This document shows, one piece after another, positions 18,400 through 26,797 of a stretch of DNA of 47,623 bases (the first letter of the stretch is position 1; the number at the start of each line of letters is the position of its first letter). The DNA is from Opitutia bacterium (lineage in GTDB: Bacteria; Verrucomicrobiota; Verrucomicrobiia; Opitutales; Opitutaceae): contig CANHAH010000005.1 in NCBI GenBank assembly GCA_947458705.1, forward strand, positions 1-47,623, written 5' to 3'. The notes below the pieces were generated by a model. That model did not search any database. It was not told where the DNA came from and was given only the letters and a program-made list of their open reading frames with translations. The position numbers were made by a program, and so were the translations under genes.

Positions 18400-19383
18400 A
18401 TGCCAGATGCAGCTACACCCAATCCCGGTAACGCTAAACCGTTTTTGGCCGCGCCAAAACCGTTTGCTCCGGAAGACGAAGCATCGCTTAGAGAAGCACT
18501 TAAGCGTTGTTCTCCCTCAGCTTTTGAGTCTGCTGTGCAATACCGTAAAACCGGTAATCCCGAGCACGTCCCAGCTGTTGTTATCGGTATTATCGAGCGT
18601 TTCGTTGAGCCCGACCTTCGCATCAAACTGAAGGACGCGGACGATGATCTTCGTCTGATTGAAGATCTCGGCATCGATTCGCTCACGATGATGGAAATCG
18701 TCATTCTGGTGGAGGACGTTTTGCAGATGTCCATTAACAACGACGAACTGCGTAACCTACGCACGGTCGGCGATGTGAAGATGTTTATCGACTGTAAGAT
18801 TCGTGGCCTCGCACTGCCCAAGCCGACGAAGTTTCTGCCGATCGAACAGATCGCGGCGGTGATGCCCATCCAGCCACCTTTTTTGTTTCTTAACGAAGCT
18901 TCCGTGAGTTCCAGCGGAGCGAACGGAAAATATAAAATTTCCGGCCAAGAATTGTTCCTCCAGGGCCATTTTAAGAATAATCCCGTGATGCCTGCTTCCA
19001 TTATGTTGGAAGCGCTGGGGCAACTCGCGGTGTTGTTCTTGCTCGAGGGTGCAACCCCCGAACCCGGTAAGGTCATCAGTTCTTCGATGATCTATTTCAC
19101 TGGCTGTGAAGGGGTGCGTGCGCATCGCGTCTGCCGCCCTGGTGATATTTTGACCCTCTCGATTAAGCCTAAGCGCATGAAAATGCCCTTGGCGACCTTC
19201 GAAGGCGCCATCCGTGTCGGCCAGGAAAAAGCCGCTATCGCCGAGGAAATCACGCTGACTTTCGGTTATGCCGAAGCCGTTGTGCCGCCACCAGCTCCGG
19301 ACGCGGTTGAAGTTAACGGCGCTGCCACGATCAAGCCGACGACTCCTAGTGCGACGCCTCTTCGGGCCGCAGCCAGCGCTTAA
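18400..19383 (+). CDS. Acyl carrier protein - FabA/FabZ-type hotdog dehydratase fusion
   Basis: N-terminal ACP (DDDLRLIEDLGIDSLTMMEIVILVEDVLQ, DSL phosphopantetheine site) followed by a FabA/Z-like domain (QGHFKNNPVMPASIMLEALGQLAVLF; His and Glu retained). Confidence 0.88.
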   Translation: MPDAATPNPGNAKPFLAAPKPFAPEDEASLREALKRCSPSAFESAVQYRKTGNPEHVPAVVIGIIERFVEPDLRIKLKDADDDLRLIEDLGIDSLTMMEIVILVEDVLQMSINNDELRNLRTVGDVKMFIDCKIRGLALPKPTKFLPIEQIAAVMPIQPPFLFLNEASVSSSGANGKYKISGQELFLQGHFKNNPVMPASIMLEALGQLAVLFLLEGATPEPGKVISSSMIYFTGCEGVRAHRVCRPGDILTLSIKPKRMKMPLATFEGAIRVGQEKAAIAEEITLTFGYAEAVVPPPAPDAVEVNGAATIKPTTPSATPLRAAASA

Positions 19384-19416
19384 AGTTCAGGCTCACGAAC
19401 GGCTTCAGTGTTTTTT

Positions 19417-19447
19417 AACGGCGGCCTATAGGCCGCCGTTTTAATTG
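19417..19447 (+). terminator. Rho-independent terminator-like hairpin
   Basis: AACGGCGGCC-TATA-GGCCGCCGTT, perfect 10-bp stem followed by TTAATTGTT, 33 nt after the ACP-dehydratase stop. Confidence 0.8.
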
Positions 19448-19623
19448 TTATTAGATGCGATGGCGGGGTAAGTCGTTTGGATTGTCACTTAAGTCGGAGG
19501 TCATCTCCCGCGTTGACCAAGGGGACTTCAACCTCGATTTTATCCATTAATCTAAACATTAGCCTGAAGGCTTGGACTGGCTGACAGTCCCTGATTTCTG
19601 TGCTTTTACAACCTGCACCACGC

Positions 19624-20886
19624 ATGCCCAGAGTTTTTATTACCGGCCTCGGTTTCATCACCAGTATAGGCAATGATGCGGTTTCGGTCACGCAAAGCCT
19701 GCGGGAACTGCGCCACGGCCTCGAACTTTACCCGCCGTTTCAGACCCCCGAAATTCCGGTCAAGGTCGCGGCTCCGGTCCGTGGGTTTAACACTGCATCT
19801 ACTGACGCTGAGGATTGGACTTTCCCTGCGGGAATTTCGATTAAGCGCGAACTCCTGCGCGGCATGTCGCCGCACGTGGTGTACGCTTGGTGCGCGATGC
19901 AACAGGCTATCGCCGACGCCAAACTGAGCGAAGTAGATGTCTCTAATGACGCTACAGGATTATATGCCGCCTCGGGTGGTTCGCCTTACCTCATGGGTCA
20001 CATGTTGGAGCGCATGCACAAACTTGGTGTCATGCGCTGCTCTCCGCTCGGTATTGTCGCCTCTATCTCGGGTGCGGTGCAGTTTAACCTCGTGGCTCAT
20101 TTTAAGATCAAAGGCTCCTCTTGCGGCTTTGCCTCTGCGTGCGCCTCGTCTTCCCACGCGTTGGGCTTCGCCTACGATGACCTCGCTTTGGGGCGTCAGA
20201 AACGCATGTTTGTAGTCGGTGCTGAAGACGGTAACATGGATGCGATTTTGCCCTTCGCGGGCATGCGCGCTTTGTCGCTCTCGACGGATCCCTCGACGGC
20301 TTCGCGGCCCTTTGATACGGGACGCGATGGGTTTGTCGGCACGGGCGGCGGTGTCGTCCTTGTACTCGAAACCGAAGATGAAGTGCTGCGTCGTGGCGTG
20401 ACGCCCTACTGCGAAGTCATGGGTTGGGGTCAGTCTTCCGACGGTCACAACGTCGCCATTTCGCATCCCGAAGGTTTAGGCCTTCGGGCGGCCATGACCA
20501 ACGCTCTGCGCTCGACGGGTACGGCGCCGGAAGCAATCGATTACATTAACGCCCATGCTACCTCGACCCCGATCGGTGACGCCTCGGAGGCGCGGGCCTT
20601 GCGCGCGATTTTTGAACCCAGCGGAGCTCGTCCCGCGATTAGTAGCACTAAAGCGCTCACTGGGCATGGCCTGTCGTTGGCGGGAGCGATGGAAAGTGGT
20701 TTTTGCGCCCTTGCTGTACGCCACGGATTTATGCCCGGTTCCGCGCATATCAACCAACTCGACCCTGAGTGCGAAGGATTAAATATCATCCGTACCACCC
20801 TCTCTCAGCAGCCCAAATTCGCGCTCAATAACGTAAGCGGCTTCGGTGGCGCCAACGTTAGTATCGTGTTCAAGCAAGCCCGTTGA
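19624..20886 (+). CDS. Beta-ketoacyl-ACP synthase (FabF-like)
   Basis: VFITGLGFITSIGNDA, nucleophile region FASACASSSHALGFAYDDL, NAHATSTPIGDASE, STKALTGHGLSLAGAMES, NNVSGFGGANVSIVF: Cys-His-His triad. Confidence 0.94.
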   Translation: MPRVFITGLGFITSIGNDAVSVTQSLRELRHGLELYPPFQTPEIPVKVAAPVRGFNTASTDAEDWTFPAGISIKRELLRGMSPHVVYAWCAMQQAIADAKLSEVDVSNDATGLYAASGGSPYLMGHMLERMHKLGVMRCSPLGIVASISGAVQFNLVAHFKIKGSSCGFASACASSSHALGFAYDDLALGRQKRMFVVGAEDGNMDAILPFAGMRALSLSTDPSTASRPFDTGRDGFVGTGGGVVLVLETEDEVLRRGVTPYCEVMGWGQSSDGHNVAISHPEGLGLRAAMTNALRSTGTAPEAIDYINAHATSTPIGDASEARALRAIFEPSGARPAISSTKALTGHGLSLAGAMESGFCALAVRHGFMPGSAHINQLDPECEGLNIIRTTLSQQPKFALNNVSGFGGANVSIVFKQAR

Positions 20887-20968
20887 ACGTTTTTTTGCCT
20901 CACCTCGCTGGACGTATCGATCGCTCCTCGTGCGCGCGGCCCTAAGCCCGCCATCACCACCCCGCCTC

Positions 20969-22189
20969 ATGTCCAAAGTTCGCATCCTCATTCTCACCTC
21001 CTCCACCGGCGGCGGGCACGATGCCCGGGCTGAAGCGTTTGCAGAATGGTGTTTTCAGCTCTACCGCCACGAAGTCGACGTGCGCATAGAGCAGATGTTG
21101 GAAAAATCCTCCGTGGTTAACCGCGCGGGCGTCAGCTTCTACAACCGGATCCAGAAGGTCGCACCTTGGTTGCACACGGCATTTTATACTTTCGTCGAAC
21201 TGCTTTCATACATCAACAGCCGCGATGTCACTTTTGGCCGCAGCTACTTCATCAGTGTGCTGCGCGAGTATCAACCGCACCTGATCCTAAGCGTGCATGA
21301 CTGCCTGAACCGCGGTTTTTTCCAACTCGCGCGGGAGACGCTTGGGGCTAATCGCGTGCGTTGCGTCACGTATTGCGGTGAGTTCTCCGGCGGTTGGGGT
21401 TACTCGCGTAACTGGATCGAGCCATCCGTGGACTTGTATTTTTCGCGTACCCCAACGGCGCGCGATTTTGCGGTGAAATCGGGTATTGCTCCCGAAAAAT
21501 CGCGCGTGCGTGGCAATCTCATGTTGCCCCGCGCGCTCCTTGAGACTGTGACCCCTGCCGAGCGCGGTAACTTCCGCGTCAAACGTCTTGGGCTGCGGCC
21601 GGATCTTTTTACGGTATTTCTTGCAACCGGGGGTAACGGGGCCAACCAGCACCTTGAATTGTTGCCCACATTGGTGAAATACGCCGACCGCGTCCAAGCC
21701 ATCGTCATCTGCGGTAAAAATAAACAATCTTACAACGAACTCGTGCACTGGCGTGCAAATAACCCCGAGTTCAACTGTTACCTCGAAGGTTATTCCGAAG
21801 TCGTACACCTGCTCATGCAGGCTAGCGACGCGATCGTGACTCGCGGCGGTACGACCACTTGCGCCAAAGCGCTGCACTTCCGCTGCCCGATTATTTTTAA
21901 CGCCTTTCAAGGCATTATGCCGCAGGAAGAGCTCACGTGGAAATTCTTCCGCAATGGCGCCGCCTCAAATAAAATTGAAAGTGCCGCCGACTTCGCGTGC
22001 ATTATCGACACGTGGATGGCTGACCCTTTGGCCTACGATCGGGTGAAAGAAAATTTCCTCAAACTCCGCTACGACGAAGATCCTACGCTGTTAATCGACG
22101 AAATCGTCGATCTCGCCAACGATGTCGCCCAAGCCAAGTTGCAGCGCCGCGCCTTCCCGCCGGCCAACGGTCAAGTAGCCTCAGCTTAA
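20969..22189 (+). CDS. MGDG synthase / UgtP-like (GT28, MurG-related) glycosyltransferase
   Basis: ILILTSSTGGGHDARAEAFAEW, RGNLMLPRALLE, FLATGGNGANQH, TRGGTTTCAKALHFRCPIIFN. Confidence 0.85.
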   Translation: MSKVRILILTSSTGGGHDARAEAFAEWCFQLYRHEVDVRIEQMLEKSSVVNRAGVSFYNRIQKVAPWLHTAFYTFVELLSYINSRDVTFGRSYFISVLREYQPHLILSVHDCLNRGFFQLARETLGANRVRCVTYCGEFSGGWGYSRNWIEPSVDLYFSRTPTARDFAVKSGIAPEKSRVRGNLMLPRALLETVTPAERGNFRVKRLGLRPDLFTVFLATGGNGANQHLELLPTLVKYADRVQAIVICGKNKQSYNELVHWRANNPEFNCYLEGYSEVVHLLMQASDAIVTRGGTTTCAKALHFRCPIIFNAFQGIMPQEELTWKFFRNGAASNKIESAADFACIIDTWMADPLAYDRVKENFLKLRYDEDPTLLIDEIVDLANDVAQAKLQRRAFPPANGQVASA

Positions 22190-22260
22190 ACGACAGAATG
22201 TGCTTGGCCTGCGCAATCCGCTTGGCCGCGATGCGCCCGTCGCTCTAGTTTTGAAGCATC

Positions 22261-23484
22261 TTGTCCGACTCGAAGCCCGTCATCGCCTACCTGTTCACCA
22301 CCTTTCCCAAAAGTACGGAGACTTTCCTCCAACGGGAAATCATCGCTATGCGCGCGCACGGCGTAAACTTGCGCCTTTATTCTCTCTGGGGTGGCTTGAA
22401 TTCCTTTCGAGGTCTGCCTGTGACACGCTTCAACAAATGGCGTCTGCTTACGCTTTTTTGGATGATCCCTTACGAAGGATGGCGTCGACCTGAAGTCTTG
22501 AAGCAGGTGCTGCACGGGCTCTTCACGCGGCGGCCCCCCTCATGGATTAATTTTTGGGAAAACATGCTAGGTGCCGGCTTCGCGTGTTTGTTTGCGGGCA
22601 GTTTTCGAAAAAAACCGCCAGCGCTCGTGCACGCGGCTTGGGGTGGAGCGCCGGCCACGGCAGCGTGGTTACTCTGGCGGCTCGACGGGCATCGCTTTAG
22701 CGCCGCGGCGCATGCCTACGATATTTACGAACACGGTGGCGATTGGTGGCTCAATGATAAGCTCGAGCACGCTGCTTTCATCCATACATCAACCGAGATG
22801 GGCCGAGCGGCCTTGGTCGCGCGTGGTATCTCGGCGGATAAAATTTTGCCGATTCGTCGCGGCCTCGATCGACTGCCAAAATTGAAGCGCCTGCGTTCCT
22901 CGCGGGAGCCGTTGCATTTGATTTGTGTGGCACGTTTGGTGGAGAAAAAGGGTCTCGATCATCAGCTTCGCATTTACGCAGCTTTGCGAGCGGCGGGCGT
23001 ACCGTTTCAAGCGCGCATCGTAGGTGACGGCCCATTGCGCCCGTTGCTTGAAAAAATGGCAGGATTACTGGGTATTGCAGCCGAACTCACGTTTTGCGGA
23101 CACCTCGCGCAGCACGAAGTTTGGGAGCAATTTGAATGGGCGGATGTGTTGTTGCACACAGGTGTGATCGCACCGAGCGGGGATCGCGATGGTCTACCTA
23201 ATGTGATTCCCGAGGCGATGTCGTGCGGTGTGTTGGTCGTGACCTCTCCGACCGCGGGTACGACCGAGGCCATCGCCGATGGGGTGAGCGGGCTCGTGGT
23301 GCCCGAAGATGCTCCGGCTCGATGGGTCGAAGCTTTACGCCAGTTGGCGAGTGACGATGTCTTGGCGGAAAAATTTCGAGCGGCGGCGCGACGCTGGGTC
23401 GAAGAAAATTTTGATGCGCACAAAAATGCTGCGCGTTTGTTGCAACGGTTTGAGGCGACGATCGCCTCGTCCAGACAGTCATGA
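22261..23484 (+). CDS. Glycosyltransferase family 4 (TTG start)
   Basis: YLFTTFPKSTETFLQREI, ICVARLVEKKGLDHQLRIYAAL, DGLPNVIPEAMSCGVLVVTSPTAGTTEAI. Confidence 0.94.
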   Translation: MSDSKPVIAYLFTTFPKSTETFLQREIIAMRAHGVNLRLYSLWGGLNSFRGLPVTRFNKWRLLTLFWMIPYEGWRRPEVLKQVLHGLFTRRPPSWINFWENMLGAGFACLFAGSFRKKPPALVHAAWGGAPATAAWLLWRLDGHRFSAAAHAYDIYEHGGDWWLNDKLEHAAFIHTSTEMGRAALVARGISADKILPIRRGLDRLPKLKRLRSSREPLHLICVARLVEKKGLDHQLRIYAALRAAGVPFQARIVGDGPLRPLLEKMAGLLGIAAELTFCGHLAQHEVWEQFEWADVLLHTGVIAPSGDRDGLPNVIPEAMSCGVLVVTSPTAGTTEAIADGVSGLVVPEDAPARWVEALRQLASDDVLAEKFRAAARRWVEENFDAHKNAARLLQRFEATIASSRQS

Positions 23485-24497
23485 TTTTTTTCGACGCCAC
23501 CAAAACCGGCAGCTCCGGGCATCGTTCCGGATTAATGCGCGTGAGTGCGCGACTGGCCGATGAATTGGGAGCGGCGGTGTGTGCAGTGAGTTGGGCGAAG
23601 TGGGATCGGCGTATGGGGCCTGGCGACTGGTTTCTTACAAGCGAGTTATTTTCCGAGGAAGAACGTCCGGGGCTAACTAAATTTCTCTTGGCGCACGCGG
23701 GTCGGACGGCAGCGATTTTTCACGATGCGATCCCGCTCAAGTATCCGCACATCACGTGGCCGCAAAGCGTGGCCCGCCATCCGTCTTATTTGAAATTACT
23801 CGCGCATTTTAGTCGCGTATGGGCGGTCTCGGCGGCGAGTCGAGACGAGTTGCTAGGGTTTTGGCGCTGGCAGGGCTTGACGCAAACGCCGCCCGTCGCA
23901 GTGCTAGCGCTCGGCGCAGATTTTAATCGTGCGGTACGGACTAAGCGCACCGATGCGGGTAAGCGCGATGCATCACTTGTGTCGGTTGGGATTTTGGAGC
24001 CACGTAAAAACCAGATGCTTTTGCTCGATGCGGCCGAGACGTTGTGGAGCGAAGGGATGGACTTTGAATTGAATTTGGTGGGTCGAGTGAATCCGCATTT
24101 CGGTGCGCCGATCCTCGAGCGCCTGCGCGCATTAGAGAATCGTTTCCGGGGTCTGCGCTATCATGCGGCGGCGAATGATGCAGCCGTTGCGGGGCTTTAC
24201 GCTCGGGCCCGAGTGAGTCTTTTCCCGACAATCGCAGAAGGCTGCGGTTTGCCTCTACTTGAATCGCTTTGGCAGGGCGTGCCCTGCGTGTGTAGCGATT
24301 TGCCGGTTTTAAGAGAAAACGCGGCAGCGGGTGGGTGTTGGGCTTTGGCAACAAACGATCGCGCGGCATGGACGGACGCACTTCGGAGCGTGTTGACGAA
24401 CGACGCGCTCATAGCGCGTTTGGAGGTTGAAACCGCTACGCGGGCGTTGCCGGTGTGGGCCGAAGCGGCGACTGAGTTGCGAGCGGAGCTGAGCTAA
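23481..24497 (+). CDS. Glycosyltransferase family 4/1
   Basis: FHDAIPLKYPHITWPQSVARHPSYLKLLAHFS, VGILEPRKNQMLLLDAAETLW, PTIAEGCGLPLLESLWQGVPCVCSDLPVLRE; ATGA overlap with previous gene. Confidence 0.92.
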   Translation: MIFFDATKTGSSGHRSGLMRVSARLADELGAAVCAVSWAKWDRRMGPGDWFLTSELFSEEERPGLTKFLLAHAGRTAAIFHDAIPLKYPHITWPQSVARHPSYLKLLAHFSRVWAVSAASRDELLGFWRWQGLTQTPPVAVLALGADFNRAVRTKRTDAGKRDASLVSVGILEPRKNQMLLLDAAETLWSEGMDFELNLVGRVNPHFGAPILERLRALENRFRGLRYHAAANDAAVAGLYARARVSLFPTIAEGCGLPLLESLWQGVPCVCSDLPVLRENAAAGGCWALATNDRAAWTDALRSVLTNDALIARLEVETATRALPVWAEAATELRAELS

Positions 24498-24501
24498 AGG
24501 C

Positions 24502-25701
24502 TCAGAGTTTTTTGACGGCGTAGGCCATCGCATCTGCGATCTTGTCGAGCTGCTCGTCGGTGTGCAACGCAGAGATGGCGGTGCGGATGAGGTCTTTGCC
24601 GATGGGCACCGCTGGGGCGATGGACATAACGGTGAAGACGCCTTTTTCAAGGAGAGCTTTCCAGAAAGGATAAACGCGTTCTTTGGACCCGAGCACGATG
24701 GGTGTGGCTGGGGTCTCGCTGCCCCAAGTATCAAGGCCGAGATTTTTCAGGATGGCGCGGTACTTTTTCGTATTGGCCCAGAGGCGTTCGTGGTGCTCAC
24801 GCTCGTTCTGCATGAGCTCCAGGGAGGCTTGTGCGCAAGCTGCTTGGCTGGGGCTTAGGGCAGCGCTGAACACGGTCTGTTTCGAACTGGTACGAAGATA
24901 TTCGATGGCTTCGCGGGAGGCGGCGACGAAACCGCCGGTGCTGGCGAGAGATTTGGAGAGACTGCCGCAGATCACATCGACTTTATCGTTGAGTCCGAAG
25001 TGATCCACGGTGCCGCGGCCGTTGCGGCCTAGAACGCCAAACCCGTGGGCATCGTCGAGTACGGTGAAGCAGCCGTGTTCCTCGGCGATCTCAGTGAGCT
25101 CAGGCAGACGGGCAATGTGGCCCTCCATGGAGTACACGCCTTCGATCACTAACAGTTTCGGTGCGTCGGTGGACGCCGCTGCTGCGGCAACTTCGCGAAA
25201 GTCGTCGGGGCTGTTATGCGAGAAACGCTCCACGGTGGCACGGGATAGCTGAATGCCTTCCCAGAGACAGGAGTGGATGTTTTTGTCGGCAAAAATGATG
25301 TCACCTTTTTGGGCGAAGGCCGCGACACTCGACAGGCATGAGAGGTAGCCAGCGGCGTGGACATGACAGGCTTCGCGTCCTAGAAAAGCGGCGAGTTTTT
25401 CCTCGAGCTCAACGTGAAAGGCGCGAGAACCGTTGGAGATGCGGGCGCCGGTCGTGGAGGTCCCCCACTTGAGGAGGGCAGCGCGACCGGCTTCGATGAC
25501 TTTCGGGTGAAAGGACAACCCGAGGTAATCGTTGCTGGAAAGCATGATCATCTCCCGGCCATCAAGACGCACCGTCGTGCCCTGCTGCGACTCCATGGCG
25601 TGGTAGTACGGGTCGTACTTTAACCGCATCTTCGTCGCGTAATCGTCGCGGAAGCGGTTCTGTACGGCTTTTTTACTTTTGCTAAAGAATGAGAGCGCCA
25701 T
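24502..25701 (-). CDS. Alpha-oxoamine synthase, serine palmitoyltransferase/KBL/BioF family (SPT-like)
   Basis: MESQQGTTVRLDGREMIMLSSNDYLGLSFHPKVIEAG, EGVYSMEGHIARLPEL, DDAHGFGVLGRNGRGTVDHFGL, GSLSKSLASTGGFVAA (PLP lysine). Confidence 0.9.
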   Translation of the reverse strand: MALSFFSKSKKAVQNRFRDDYATKMRLKYDPYYHAMESQQGTTVRLDGREMIMLSSNDYLGLSFHPKVIEAGRAALLKWGTSTTGARISNGSRAFHVELEEKLAAFLGREACHVHAAGYLSCLSSVAAFAQKGDIIFADKNIHSCLWEGIQLSRATVERFSHNSPDDFREVAAAAASTDAPKLLVIEGVYSMEGHIARLPELTEIAEEHGCFTVLDDAHGFGVLGRNGRGTVDHFGLNDKVDVICGSLSKSLASTGGFVAASREAIEYLRTSSKQTVFSAALSPSQAACAQASLELMQNEREHHERLWANTKKYRAILKNLGLDTWGSETPATPIVLGSKERVYPFWKALLEKGVFTVMSIAPAVPIGKDLIRTAISALHTDEQLDKIADAMAYAVKKL

Positions 25702-25819
25702 GTCTGAGGTAAAAACCCTGCGCGGTGGAAGCGGGTTGGCAAATGCAAAGACGGGAAGAGTGCAGGGAGTTTTCAGCTCCCTAAGGGCAGTTTAGATGAC
25801 TGCGTTCGTGACGGCTGGT

Positions 25820-26797
25820 TTAGGCCGCGGTTTTTGACGGAGCGAGGGGTTGATAAGGCGGCAATGGAGGTGGGGGCGGGGCCTTTGAGGGAGGAACGGG
25901 TTTCCCGTCAAAGGTGCTCGGTTCCATGATTTCAACTCTCGTGCCATCGGGGTCGAAGGTGTTGATTTGGCGTTTGCCGTTCACGCCGGTTTTCATGGCG
26001 TCGGGCGTTTTTGAGCCGGCTGGGAGCGCGCGGTTTTTTAGGAGGTCGCCGGCTTGGGCGACGTCGGCGACTTCGAGGCAAATATGGTGCTTGGTGAGCA
26101 AGCCTTCGCGCGTCGGCGGCTTGTCGTAGAGCATGAACTCGACGTGGTCAGCTCCGTCGGGAACCTTGAGATTAACCCAACTGAGGAGTTTGCCGCCACC
26201 GCCGCGCCAGATCTCGGTGAAGCCAAGTATGTCTCCATAAAATTTAAGGGAGGCGTCGAGTTGGCCGACCATGACGCCGACGTGGCTCATCCGAGTGGAG
26301 ATGCGGGTGTTGGGCAGAAATTTACCCTGCTCACGGTGCGTCCAGCCATCGGGCAGATATTCGACAATCTCGACCGTGTTGCCGTTGGGATCCTTGATGA
26401 AGTAGTTTTTATTGCCGATCCGACCGATGGCGGTTTTGGGAGGGACTGTGATGCCATTAGATTGAAGGTAAACGCGCATAGCCTCGGCGTCGTCGGTCTC
26501 GAGGGCGATGTGGTAAAGCCGGTCGGAGTCAGGGGAAACTTCGGAGGCGGGAAAAAGTTCCACGCTCTGGCGATCGTTGATTTTGATCCACACGAGGCTC
26601 TCGCCGGCAGTTTTGCGCGGGATGGAAAAGGGCGACTGGAAACCCAGGTAGTCTTCGTAGAAAGCACGGGCCTTGGTCATGTCGGTGACGTAAAACGCGG
26701 CGTGTGCGATCCCCGTGATGCGCGGGCGGCGTGGAAAATCAGCGCCGAGTACCGGCGAGGCGAGAATACTGGTGAGGATGAGCACTCGGAGTTTCAT
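25820..26797 (-). CDS. Secreted two-domain VOC (glyoxalase/dioxygenase fold) protein
   Basis: Signal peptide MKLRVLILTSILASPVLGA; two VOC modules (GIAHAAFYVTDMTKARAFYEDYLGF and MSHVGVMVGQLDASLKFYGDILGF), each with His/His/Glu ligand pattern; Pro-rich tail. Confidence 0.88.
   Translation of the reverse strand: MKLRVLILTSILASPVLGADFPRRPRITGIAHAAFYVTDMTKARAFYEDYLGFQSPFSIPRKTAGESLVWIKINDRQSVELFPASEVSPDSDRLYHIALETDDAEAMRVYLQSNGITVPPKTAIGRIGNKNYFIKDPNGNTVEIVEYLPDGWTHREQGKFLPNTRISTRMSHVGVMVGQLDASLKFYGDILGFTEIWRGGGGKLLSWVNLKVPDGADHVEFMLYDKPPTREGLLTKHHICLEVADVAQAGDLLKNRALPAGSKTPDAMKTGVNGKRQINTFDPDGTRVEIMEPSTFDGKPVPPSKAPPPPPLPPYQPLAPSKTAA

Noticed and set aside
24502-25701. Simple assignment of the AOS gene as bioF
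   Set aside because: No other biotin genes nearby, and motifs look closer to serine palmitoyltransferase-type enzymes; left as SPT-like pending phylogeny.
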